The notes under the pieces: model-generated
What the model saw: only the letters and a program-made list of their open reading frames with translations
What the model was told of the DNA's origin: nothing
Database searches by the model: none
From: Paracoccaceae bacterium
GTDB taxonomy: Bacteria > Pseudomonadota > Alphaproteobacteria > Rhodobacterales > Rhodobacteraceae
NCBI GenBank assembly: GCA_003561595.1
Contig: PWWF01000183.1
Location: forward strand, 1-19,463
Direction: 5' to 3'
Length of the DNA: 19,463 nt
In this document: positions 7,700-14,730 of the stretch, piece after piece
Numbering within the stretch: position 1 is the first letter of the stretch
How the letters are laid out: each line of letters begins with the position of its first letter
Position numbers and translations under genes: made by a program

Positions 7700-7969
7700 A
7701 TGACGGAAATCGAGCTGGATATCACGAATGAAAAGGGGCTGCATGCCCGCGCCTCGGCCAAGTTCGTCGAGGTGGTCGAAGCGCATGACGCCACTGCCGA
7801 GGTCATGAAGGACGGCATGAGCGTGCCGGGCGATTCCATCATGGGCCTGTTGATGCTGGCCGCGTCCAAGGGCACATCCATCCGTGTCCGGCTGTCGGGC
7901 AATCAGGCCGAGGCGCTGGGCGATGCACTGAAAGCGCTCGTGTCGGATCGGTTCGGCGAGGGGATGTAG
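7700..7969 (+). CDS. ptsH: Phosphocarrier protein HPr
   Basis: 89 residues, normal for HPr. His15 in NEKGLHARASA is the phosphate carrier that passes phosphate from EI to EIIA. Ser46 in PGDSIMGLLML is the regulatory site phosphorylated by HPr kinase, and both contexts are canonical. The ATG at 7700 follows AAGGGA by about 8 bases. It is the last gene of the probable chvI-chvG-hprK-rapZ-EIIA-ptsH unit. EI (ptsP or ptsI) is not in the window, so the phosphate donor must be encoded elsewhere. The presence of Ser46 beside hprK implies that this HPr is controlled by kinase input and not only by sugar flux. Confidence 0.97.
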   Translation: MTEIELDITNEKGLHARASAKFVEVVEAHDATAEVMKDGMSVPGDSIMGLLMLAASKGTSIRVRLSGNQAEALGDALKALVSDRFGEGM

Positions 7970-7988
7970 CGGCGCGCGGCGTTGCGCG

Positions 7989-8300
7989 TCAATGCGTCCA
8001 GACCTGCCGCCGGTTGGTGGCGAAATTGTCGCCATAGCCGCCCGGTCGCAGATTGGGGCGGCGGGTCTTGGGTTCGATCACGATAGCGTCGATGCCATGC
8101 GCCTCGGCATAGGCTTTGGCGGCGTCGCGATCGTCAAAGCGCAGGCGCACCTGCGAATCCATGTCGGCAGAGCTTGTCCAGCCCATCAGCGGGTCCACCT
8201 GCCGCGCCTGTGCAGGCGAGAATTCCAGCACCCAGTGATTTGTCTTGGCGGTGCCGGATTGCATGGCAGTGCGGGCGGGGCGGTAGATACGGGCGCGCAT
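7989..8300 (-). CDS. NDUFS4-like complex I accessory subunit (ETC complex I subunit)
   Basis: 103 residues, the length of the free-standing bacterial family. It shows the family core: [20 protein letters not shown], then [19 protein letters not shown] with AYAEAHGI, and near the C-terminus [14 protein letters not shown]. The protein is a supernumerary subunit of NADH:ubiquinone oxidoreductase, the bacterial relative of mitochondrial NDUFS4, known from Paracoccus complex I, and acts on the matrix-like cytoplasmic arm. In alphaproteobacteria it is normally encoded away from the nuo operon, as here. The ATG at 8300 has GAGAGG about 7 bases upstream. It lies tail to tail with ptsH (19-base gap) and follows gabD, but the gabD terminator makes cotranscription unlikely. 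Confidence 0.92.
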   Translation of the reverse strand: MRARIYRPARTAMQSGTAKTNHWVLEFSPAQARQVDPLMGWTSSADMDSQVRLRFDDRDAAKAYAEAHGIDAIVIEPKTRRPNLRPGGYGDNFATNRRQVWTH

Positions 8301-8537
8301 GGCCGACCTCTCGACAGGAAAACTTCTCTCGCGTTATCGGCAAAAACCGGATGGGGTGCAAGGGTGCAGACGGCAAAGGGTCATCCGAAAGGAGGGAACG
8401 AGGAGTAGTCTTCCGGTGTCTGACCTTTTGCCGCCTGCTTTCCACCAGCTAGCGAGCGCGCGCCGCACAGCAAATGAAAAATGCGCGCCTGCGCGCCTTG
8501 AGCGCACCTCTGGTGCGGCGCCGCCCAAGCGCCATGC

Positions 8538-8570
8538 AAAAGCCCGGCAGGACGGGCTGTCCTGCCGGGC
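8538..8570 (-). terminator. Intrinsic terminator of gabD
   Basis: A perfect 12-bp stem (8542-8553 with 8559-8570) has a 5-base loop. Read on the minus strand it is followed at once by TTTT (8538-8541). It starts 25 bases after the gabD stop. This is a textbook rho-independent terminator. The rest of the 8301-8585 gap holds no gene or RNA I can support. Confidence 0.88.
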
Positions 8571-8594
8571 CATCTGCGTAGTTACATGCCCGCC

Positions 8595-10073
8595 TCAGAC
8601 GCTCAGGCAGACATATTTCATTTCCACATAATCCTCGATCCCGTGCTTGGACCCTTCGCGCCCCAGCCCCGATTGCTTGACGCCGCCAAAGGGCGCAACC
8701 TCGGTCGAGATGATGCCGGTATTCACGCCGACGATCCCGTATTCCAGCGCTTCCTGCACGCGGGTAATGCGGCCGATATCGCGGGCATAGAAATAGCAGG
8801 CCAGCCCGAAGATCGTGTCATTGGCCTGCGCGATCACCTCTTCCTCGCTCTCGAACCGGAACAGGGGTGCCAACGGGCCAAAGGTTTCTTCCTTGGCGAC
8901 CTTCATGGACTGGGTAACGCCCGTCACCACGGTCGGTTCAAAAAAGCTGCCGCCCAATGTGTGGCGCTTGCCGCCGGCCACGACCTGGCCGCCATGGTCG
9001 AGCACGTCGCGGATGTGATCCTCGACCTTGACCACGGCCTTGTCATTGATCAGCGGACCTGCCTGCACGCCGTCTTCCATGCCGTCGCCCACTTTCATGG
9101 CGTCAACGGCCTTGGCCAGTTTCTCGGCAAAGGCATCATAGACGCCCGCCTGCACATAGATGCGGTTGGCGCAAACGCAGGTCTGACCATTATTGCGGAA
9201 CTTGCTCATCATCGCGCCTTCGACGGCCTTGTCCAGATCGGCGTCATCGAACACGATGAATGGCGCGTTGCCGCCCAGCTCCATCGAGCATTTCATGACC
9301 TGATCGGCGGCCTGGCGCAGCAGGATGCGGCCCACTTCGGTCGAGCCGGTGAAGCTGAGCTTGCGCACCAGCGGGTTTTCGCAGAATTCCTTGCCGATAT
9401 CCGACGACCGCGACGAGGGCACGATCGACAGCACGCCCTTGGGCACGCCTGCGCGTTCGGCCAGAACCGCCATGGCCAGCGCCGACAGCGGCGTTTCGGC
9501 GGCGGGGCGGGCAACAAAGCCGCAGCCTGCGGCCAGCGCCGGGGCCACCTTGCGCGCGATCATCGCATTGGGAAAGTTCCACGGCGTGATCGAGGCCGCG
9601 ACCCCGATGGGCTGGCGCAGCACGGTGATGCGCTTGTCGGCCTGATGCCCGGGGATGGTTTCGCCATAGATGCGTTTGGCTTCCTCGCCGAACCATTCGA
9701 CGAAGCTGGCGCCATAGGCGATCTCGCCGCGCGATTCGGCCAGCGGCTTGCCCATTTCGGCGGTCAGGATGATCGCCAGATCCTCGGTATTCGCGACCAT
9801 CAGATCATACCATTTGCGCAGGATCTGCGCGCGCTCTTTCGCGGGGCGTGCGGCCCAGGCGTGGCGCGCGGCCTCGGCGGCCTCGATCGCGCGCGCGGTT
9901 TCGGTGCGCGAGAAATCGGCGACACGCGCGACCACATCGCCGCGTGCGGGGTTGATGACATCGAAGGTCGCGCCGTCATCCGCCGCGACCCAGTCGCCCG
10001 CGATCAGCCCGCGGGTTTCCAGCAGGGTCGGATCGCTGAGCATGCCGGCAAGGTCGGTTTTCTGGTCGAGCAT
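8595..10073 (-). CDS. gabD: Succinate-semialdehyde dehydrogenase, aldehyde dehydrogenase family
   Basis: 492 residues, close to E. coli GabD. It oxidises succinate semialdehyde to succinate with NAD(P)+, feeding 4-aminobutyrate carbon into the TCA cycle. The family motifs are present: TPWNFPNAMIARKVAPALAAG (163-183), FTGSTEVGR (241-249), the general base Glu265 in MELGGNAP, and the nucleophile Cys299 in NNGQTCVCANR, where the second Cys301 is typical of GabD-type enzymes. The usual cofactor-contacting Lys after the WNFP helix is Arg189 (FVARPAAETPLSA), a conservative change. The start at 10073 has GAGGAGA about 7 bases upstream. No GABA transaminase is adjacent, so substrate choice within the family is inferred from similarity. 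Confidence 0.92.
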   Translation of the reverse strand: MLDQKTDLAGMLSDPTLLETRGLIAGDWVAADDGATFDVINPARGDVVARVADFSRTETARAIEAAEAARHAWAARPAKERAQILRKWYDLMVANTEDLAIILTAEMGKPLAESRGEIAYGASFVEWFGEEAKRIYGETIPGHQADKRITVLRQPIGVAASITPWNFPNAMIARKVAPALAAGCGFVARPAAETPLSALAMAVLAERAGVPKGVLSIVPSSRSSDIGKEFCENPLVRKLSFTGSTEVGRILLRQAADQVMKCSMELGGNAPFIVFDDADLDKAVEGAMMSKFRNNGQTCVCANRIYVQAGVYDAFAEKLAKAVDAMKVGDGMEDGVQAGPLINDKAVVKVEDHIRDVLDHGGQVVAGGKRHTLGGSFFEPTVVTGVTQSMKVAKEETFGPLAPLFRFESEEEVIAQANDTIFGLACYFYARDIGRITRVQEALEYGIVGVNTGIISTEVAPFGGVKQSGLGREGSKHGIEDYVEMKYVCLSV

Positions 10074-10195
10074 GGTGTCTCCTCATGAGGTTCTGCGCGC
10101 TGCGGCGCGTGAAAGCAGGGCCCGGACGGGGCCGGGCGCGCGTGCAGGAATTGATCTGCAGTGACCCTAATGCTTTTCGCAACCAGTGTCACGGG

Positions 10196-10210
10196 GGGCG
10201 CCGGGCGCCC
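10196..10210. repeat. GC palindrome between gabD and the GGDEF gene
   Basis: GGGCGC and GCGCCC flank a 3-base CGG centre in the divergent gap between gabD and the cyclase gene. No T-run follows, so it is more likely a protein site or a chance GC palindrome than a terminator. Confidence 0.35.
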
Positions 10211-10278
10211 ACTGCGCAAGGTATTCTTAATCCCTTTGGCGCAGAATGCAGCTTCGAGACAGAGGTGATGCCAGCCCC

Positions 10279-11787
10279 ATGCCCCCCGCGCGCACAAAAA
10301 CCGACCCCAAGGAGGAAGCATTCTATGCCCATCTGGTCACGCGCCATTCTTCGGACAGTGTGGTGATCTCGGACCCGGATCGCCGCGCGCTCTGGGTCAA
10401 CCCGGCCTTTTGCGCGCAGACGGGCTATACGATCACCGACATGGCAGGGAAGGAGCCCGGATCAGTCCTGCAGGGGCACGACACCTCGCCCGATGCGATA
10501 CAGGCGATCCGGCATGCCTGTGCGCAGCGCCGCGAAATCCGGGTCGATATCCTGAACTACACCAAATCGGGCACGCCGTTCTGGGTCGATCTGCGGGTGA
10601 CGCCGGTTTATGATGCCAGCGGTCGGCACACGCATTTCATCTCGACCATGCGCGACATCTCGGAACGCAAGGCGCTGGAACAGCAGAATGAGGAAATGCG
10701 CCATTCCGAGGAATTGCGTCAGGCCGAACGCCATCTGCTCGCGCTGACCAGCGAATGGCTGTATTCGGCCAAATCCTATGACGAATTGCTGATGGTGATT
10801 CAGCGCGCCATGCACACGCTGATCCCCGAGGCCGATGGCGCGCTTTATATCTATGATGATGCCCGCTCCATGCTGCATCTGGCGACAAGCTGGGGCACAA
10901 TGCCGAATTTCACGCCCCATATGCTGCCCGATGATTGCTGGGCGCTGCGCCGGGGGCGGGCCTATGCCTATGGGCTGAAGCCGATCCAGTTCGTCTGCGA
11001 TCATGTCGGAAAGGGCGCGGCCCCCTATTTCTGCCTGCCGATCATCGCGCATGGTGAAACCATCGGGCTGTTGCATCTGGTCTTTGACGGGTTCGAGGAG
11101 GGGGGGTTGATGCGCCACATGCGCGACGAAGTCCTGCGCAACCGTTGGGATATCTCGCTGATTTGCGGCGAACAGATCAGCCTGGCGGTCGCCAATGTCC
11201 GCTTGCGGCAGGAATTGCACGACCGGTCGGTGCGCGACCCACTGACCGGGCTGTGGAACCGGCGCTGGTTCATGGAACGCGCCCTGCGCGAGGTCAGTTG
11301 CGCCCTCCGCGATCAGGGCAGCCTGTCGCTGATCGCGCTGGATGTCGATCATTTCAAATCCTTCAATGATCGTTTCGGGCATGAGGCGGGCGATGCCGTT
11401 CTGCGCGATGTCGGCGCCATCCTGCAGCAGGCGGGCAGCGACAGCATCCATCCCTGCCGTGTGGGCGGTGAGGAATTCACCCTGCTACTGACAGGCCACG
11501 ACCTTGAGGATGCCGCCAGCCGCGCCGAAACCCTGCGCCAGAGCATCGCCGCGCATCGGTTTTCCATGCCGGGGCTGGCGATGCCGCAGGTGACGGCCTC
11601 TTTCGGGCTGGGCGTGCTGGGACGCGACGGGCAGCGGCTGGAAGAGGTGATGAAAGCCGCTGACACGGCCCTTTATCGCGCCAAGTCCGAAGGGCGGAAC
11701 CGGGTCGCGACCACCAGCGCCGGGTTCGCCCTGCCGGGCGCGGAGCCGCAGCCAGAGGATGAACCGCGACGCAATGCGCCGTCATAA
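10279..11787 (+). CDS. PAS-GAF-GGDEF diguanylate cyclase
   Basis: 502 residues from the ATG at 10279, preceded by AGAGGTG; an in-frame ATG at 10246 would add 11 residues but has no visible binding site. Residues about 22-132 are a PAS domain of the LOV-related type (VNPAFCAQTGY, GSVLQGHDTSPDA, NYTKSGTPFWVDLRVTPV, DISERK). The photoactive Cys is absent: the LOV GRNCRFLQG motif is GKEPGSVLQG here. A linker coiled region follows, then a GAF-like domain at about 155-305. Residues 318-480 are GGDEF, with DPLTGLWNRR, DVDHFKSFNDRFGH and an intact GGEEF active site at 396-400. The inhibitory RxxD site is missing. It should make cyclic di-GMP from two GTP in the cytoplasm. The signal it senses is unknown. 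Confidence 0.92.
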   Translation: MPPARTKTDPKEEAFYAHLVTRHSSDSVVISDPDRRALWVNPAFCAQTGYTITDMAGKEPGSVLQGHDTSPDAIQAIRHACAQRREIRVDILNYTKSGTPFWVDLRVTPVYDASGRHTHFISTMRDISERKALEQQNEEMRHSEELRQAERHLLALTSEWLYSAKSYDELLMVIQRAMHTLIPEADGALYIYDDARSMLHLATSWGTMPNFTPHMLPDDCWALRRGRAYAYGLKPIQFVCDHVGKGAAPYFCLPIIAHGETIGLLHLVFDGFEEGGLMRHMRDEVLRNRWDISLICGEQISLAVANVRLRQELHDRSVRDPLTGLWNRRWFMERALREVSCALRDQGSLSLIALDVDHFKSFNDRFGHEAGDAVLRDVGAILQQAGSDSIHPCRVGGEEFTLLLTGHDLEDAASRAETLRQSIAAHRFSMPGLAMPQVTASFGLGVLGRDGQRLEEVMKAADTALYRAKSEGRNRVATTSAGFALPGAEPQPEDEPRRNAPS

Positions 11788-11810
11788 CGTCCCGTAACCG
11801 CGCGCGGAAA

Positions 11811-11839
11811 TTGACATTCTGCAGCCCCGATCCTATCAC
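11811..11839 (+). promoter_or_regulatory. Likely sigma70 promoter for mgtE
   Basis: A perfect TTGACA at 11811-11816 is followed after 17 bases by TATCAC at 11834-11839 (four of six matches to TATAAT). It sits just after the cyclase stop and would give a leader of about 165 bases before mgtE. Confidence 0.55.
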
Positions 11840-11860
11840 CCAAAGGTCGGATCATTCGAG

Positions 11861-11968
11861 ATGACAGACCACAGCATGAGTGAGACCTCAGACAGGGCAT
11901 CGCGCGGATGCCCCGCAGCAGATACAAGGCGCAGGCTGCGCAGACTCCGGGCTGCATTCGGGCCGTGA
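11861..11968 (+). CDS. Possible short leader ORF upstream of mgtE
   Basis: ATG to TGA encodes 35 residues starting MTDHSMSETSD and ending in an Arg-rich stretch RRRLRRLR. It begins about 15 bases after the predicted transcription start and ends 42 bases before mgtE. AAAGGTCGG lies about 11 bases upstream of the ATG, but at the very edge of the transcript. Leader peptides control Mg2+ transporter genes in enterobacteria, but the sequence has no likeness to those peptides. It may be chance. Confidence 0.2.
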   Translation: MTDHSMSETSDRASRGCPAADTRRRLRRLRAAFGP

Positions 11969-12010
11969 CCCCCGGTGCCCCTGGTTGCGCACGGCACAAG
12001 GGGGCTATTG

Positions 12011-13414
12011 ATGACCATTCAGACACCGCTGAGCGAGATGAAATTCGCCCCCGATGCCGAAACGCCTGGCATCGATGCCGCCTTCATCGCGATAGAGGTC
12101 GCGCGACTCTTGCAGGAAAACCGCGCCGATGCGGTCAGCGAGTTTCTGGTCGGTCAGGAAATGGCCGATATCGCCGCCCTGATCGAGGAGCTGGAACGCG
12201 GCCCCGATCTGACGGTCCTGCGCCTGTTGCCGCTGCATGATCAGGCCGAGATGCTGGGCTATCTGCGCCCCAGCTCGCAGGTCGAGATCGCAACCCGCCT
12301 GCCCAAGCCCGAGCTGGTCAAGCTGATGACCGCGATGAGCCATGATGAGCGCGCGGACCTTTACAAACAGCTTGATGAGGAAGCGCAGGAAGCCATCCTG
12401 CCCGCCTTTTCCAAGGCCGAGCGAGAGGACCTGCGCCGTCTGGCGGCCTATGAGGAATGGACCGTCGGTTCGGTCATGACCTCGGATTACGCGACGCTCA
12501 AGCCCGAGATGACCTCGACCCAGGCGATTGACGCGCTGCGCAGCCAGGCCATCGACGCCGAGACGATCTATTACGCTTACATCATCGATGATGACCGCGC
12601 GCTGATCGGCGTGGTCAGCCTGCGCGATCTGCTGACCGCGCGCCCCCGCCAGCGCGTGTCCGAGATCATGGATACCGAACCGGTCTGGATCCGCGCCGAA
12701 GAGGAACAGGAAGCCGCCGCGCGGATCATCGCGCGCTATGACCTGCTGGCGCTGCCGGTGCTGGACAATAATGACCGGCTGGTCGGGATTGTCACGGCCG
12801 ATGACGCCATGGACGTGACCGAGGAAGAGGTCACCGAGGATTTCTACAAGGGCTCCATCGTGCAGCCCATCGAGATGTCGGTGGCCGAAGCCACGATTGC
12901 CACGCTTTACCGCGCGCGGATCTTCTGGCTGGTGCTGCTGGTCTTCGGCAATATCTTTTCCGGCGCGGGGATCGCCTATTTCGAGGATACGATCGCCGCG
13001 CATCTGTCGCTTTTGTTCTTCCTGCCTCTGCTGATCGCCTCGGGCGGCAATGCGGGCACGCAATCGGCCACACTGATGGTGCGCGCGCTGGCCACGGGCG
13101 ATGTGCGCCCCGCCGATTTCGGCAAGCTCCTGTCGCGCGAGGTCGTGGTGGCGCTGACACTTGGCATCACGATGGCGGTCGCGGTCTCGATGATCGGGGT
13201 GTGGCGCGGCGGTCCGGAAATCGCGCTTGTGGTGGCGCTGGCCATGGTCACGATCGTGCTGATGGGGGCGCTGATCGGCATGTGCCTGCCCTTCATCTTC
13301 GCCAAGTTCAACCGCGACCCGGCCGCGGCTTCGGGGCCGCTTGTGACCTCGATTGCCGATGTGCTGGGGGTGTTGATCTATTTCACCATCGCGGCGCAGC
13401 TTCTGGGGCTCTGA
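12011..13414 (+). CDS. mgtE: MgtE-family magnesium channel
   Basis: 467 residues from the ATG at 12011, with AAGGGGG about 6 bases upstream. The order is that of MgtE: an N-terminal helical domain (about 30-145), two CBS domains (about 150-270) that bind Mg2+ and close the pore, then five membrane helices (about 304-324, 331-349, 377-397, 404-428, 443-463). The family signature ASGGNAGTQSATLMVRALATG (343-363) and the pore-lining Asp450 in the last helix (SIADVLGVLIYF) are present. It should pass Mg2+ inward across the cytoplasmic membrane and be gated by internal Mg2+ through the acidic CBS surface. Everything expected is intact. It is followed after 63 bases by pheS on the same strand. Confidence 0.95.
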   Translation: MTIQTPLSEMKFAPDAETPGIDAAFIAIEVARLLQENRADAVSEFLVGQEMADIAALIEELERGPDLTVLRLLPLHDQAEMLGYLRPSSQVEIATRLPKPELVKLMTAMSHDERADLYKQLDEEAQEAILPAFSKAEREDLRRLAAYEEWTVGSVMTSDYATLKPEMTSTQAIDALRSQAIDAETIYYAYIIDDDRALIGVVSLRDLLTARPRQRVSEIMDTEPVWIRAEEEQEAAARIIARYDLLALPVLDNNDRLVGIVTADDAMDVTEEEVTEDFYKGSIVQPIEMSVAEATIATLYRARIFWLVLLVFGNIFSGAGIAYFEDTIAAHLSLLFFLPLLIASGGNAGTQSATLMVRALATGDVRPADFGKLLSREVVVALTLGITMAVAVSMIGVWRGGPEIALVVALAMVTIVLMGALIGMCLPFIFAKFNRDPAAASGPLVTSIADVLGVLIYFTIAAQLLGL

Positions 13415-13477
13415 GCGCGGCTTGCATTCGGTGGGGCGACCCGCTACGTCCGCGCCAAGGCAGCGAAAGGCAGGATC

Positions 13478-14560
13478 ATGGACGCAATTGCAGCTTTGCG
13501 CGCGAAATATCTCGGGCAGACCGATCAGGCCAGCGATGCCGACGCGCTGGAGGCCGTGCGCCTCGCCGCGCTGGGCAAGAAGGGCGAGATCAGCCTGAAG
13601 ATGCGCGAACTCGGCCGTATGAGCCCCGAGGAACGCCAGATCGCCGGTCCCGCCCTGAATGCGCTGAAATCCGAGATCGATGCCGCGCTCAGGGCCCGCC
13701 GCGCCGCCCTTGATGACGCCGCGCTGGAGGAACGTCTGAAAACCGAATGGCTCGATGTCACGCTGCCCGGTCGCCCGCGCCCGATGGGCACGATCCACCC
13801 GATCAGTCAGGTGATGGATGAGTTGACCGCGATCTTCGCCGATATGGGGTTTCGCGTCGCCGAAGGCCCGCAGATCGAATCCGACTGGTATAATTTCGAC
13901 GCGCTCAACATCGCGCCCGAACATCCTGCACGTCAGGAACATGACACGTTCTTCATGCACCGCGCTGCGGGCGACAACCGCCCGCCCCATGTGCTGCGCA
14001 CCCATACGAGCCCCGTGCAGATCCGCGCGATGCAGGCGCAGGGCGCGCCCATCCGCGTGATCGCGCCGGGCCGCGTTTACCGCATGGACATGGACCAGAC
14101 CCATACGCCCATGTTCCATCAGGTCGAGGGGCTGGCCATCGACCGTGACATCACCATGGCGCAGCTGAAATGGACGCTCGAGGAATTCTGCCGCGCCTTT
14201 TTCGAGGTCGATCAGGTCGAACTGCGCTTCCGCGCTTCGCATTTTCCCTTCACCGAACCCTCGGCAGAGGTCGATATCCGCTGCTCATGGGAGGGAGGGC
14301 AACTCAAGATCGGTGAGGGCAATGACTGGATGGAAATCCTCGGCTCCGGCATGGTGCACCCGCATGTGCTGCGCGCGGGCGGGATCGACCCGGACCAATG
14401 GCAGGGCTTTGCCTTCGGCATGGGCATCGACCGGATCGCGATGCTGAAATACGGCATCCCCGATCTGCGCGCCTTTTTTGAATCCGACCTGCGCTGGCTG
14501 CGCCATTACGGATTCCAGGCGCTCGACCAGCCTTCGCTGCCCGCGGGCCTCAGCCGATAA
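13478..14560 (+). CDS. pheS: Phenylalanyl-tRNA synthetase alpha subunit
   Basis: 360 residues. The N-terminal coiled-coil tRNA-binding arm covers about 1-95. The class II core follows: motif 1 around [19 protein letters not shown] (107-125), motif 2 around [20 protein letters not shown] (199-218), and motif 3 in [20 protein letters not shown] (310-329). Conserved [16 protein letters not shown] and [10 protein letters not shown] are also present. With the beta subunit PheT it forms an alpha2-beta2 enzyme charging tRNA-Phe. pheT, which follows pheS in many bacteria, is not here; the next gene is glnA on the other strand. The start has GAAAGGCAGG upstream. A repeat motif and several hairpins follow the stop. 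Confidence 0.96.
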   Translation: MDAIAALRAKYLGQTDQASDADALEAVRLAALGKKGEISLKMRELGRMSPEERQIAGPALNALKSEIDAALRARRAALDDAALEERLKTEWLDVTLPGRPRPMGTIHPISQVMDELTAIFADMGFRVAEGPQIESDWYNFDALNIAPEHPARQEHDTFFMHRAAGDNRPPHVLRTHTSPVQIRAMQAQGAPIRVIAPGRVYRMDMDQTHTPMFHQVEGLAIDRDITMAQLKWTLEEFCRAFFEVDQVELRFRASHFPFTEPSAEVDIRCSWEGGQLKIGEGNDWMEILGSGMVHPHVLRAGGIDPDQWQGFAFGMGIDRIAMLKYGIPDLRAFFESDLRWLRHYGFQALDQPSLPAGLSR

Positions 14561-14563
14561 CCC

Positions 14564-14585
14564 TTTCATCTTTGCCAAAATATCC
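14564..14585 (+). repeat. Extragenic repeat motif, copy 2
   Basis: A 22-base sequence with core CATCTTTGCCAAAATATCC, 21 of 22 identical to the copy at 1446-1467. It starts four bases after the pheS stop, as copy 1 starts just after its gene, and is followed by G-rich hairpins. Confidence 0.6.
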
Positions 14586-14594
14586 ACGGGGATT

Positions 14595-14665
14595 TTCAAG
14601 GGGGATGTATCCCCCTTGAAGCAGGGGGGATTGGCCGCAGGCCAACCGGGGGGCGGCAGCCCCCC
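14595..14665. repeat. Cluster of three hairpins after pheS
   Basis: Three inverted repeats follow one another. The first has an 11-bp perfect stem (14595-14605 with 14610-14620, loop TGTA). The second is TTGGCC and GGCCAA around GCA (14631-14645). The third has a 7-bp stem GGGGGGC and GCCCCCC around GGCA (14648-14665). The first may end pheS transcription, but a T-run is lacking. Together they look like a structured extragenic repeat. Confidence 0.55.
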
Positions 14666-14679
14666 GTCCCCCCTCAACG

Positions 14680-14707
14680 AAAAAGCCCCCGCCACGCGGG
14701 CAGGGGC
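14680..14707 (-). terminator. Intrinsic terminator of glnA
   Basis: An 8-bp stem with one mismatch (14685-14693 with 14699-14707) is followed on the minus strand by TTTTT (14680-14684). It lies 24 bases after the glnA stop. Confidence 0.8.
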
Positions 14708-14730
14708 CTCTCCACTCAGTTCCAGCTGGT

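Noticed and set aside
8301..8585. Possible small gene or RNA between gabD and the NDUFS4-like gene
   Set aside because: Short frames here lack binding sites and recognisable sequence; only the terminator at 8538-8570 is convincing.
8586..10088. 500-codon open frame on the plus strand opposite gabD
   Set aside because: Shadow of gabD, low-complexity composition, no ribosome binding site or recognisable domain.
12005..14242. 745-codon open frame on the minus strand opposite mgtE and pheS
   Set aside because: It spans two genuine genes and their intergenic gap, is dominated by His, Asp, Arg and Gln, and is explained by codon bias of the real genes.
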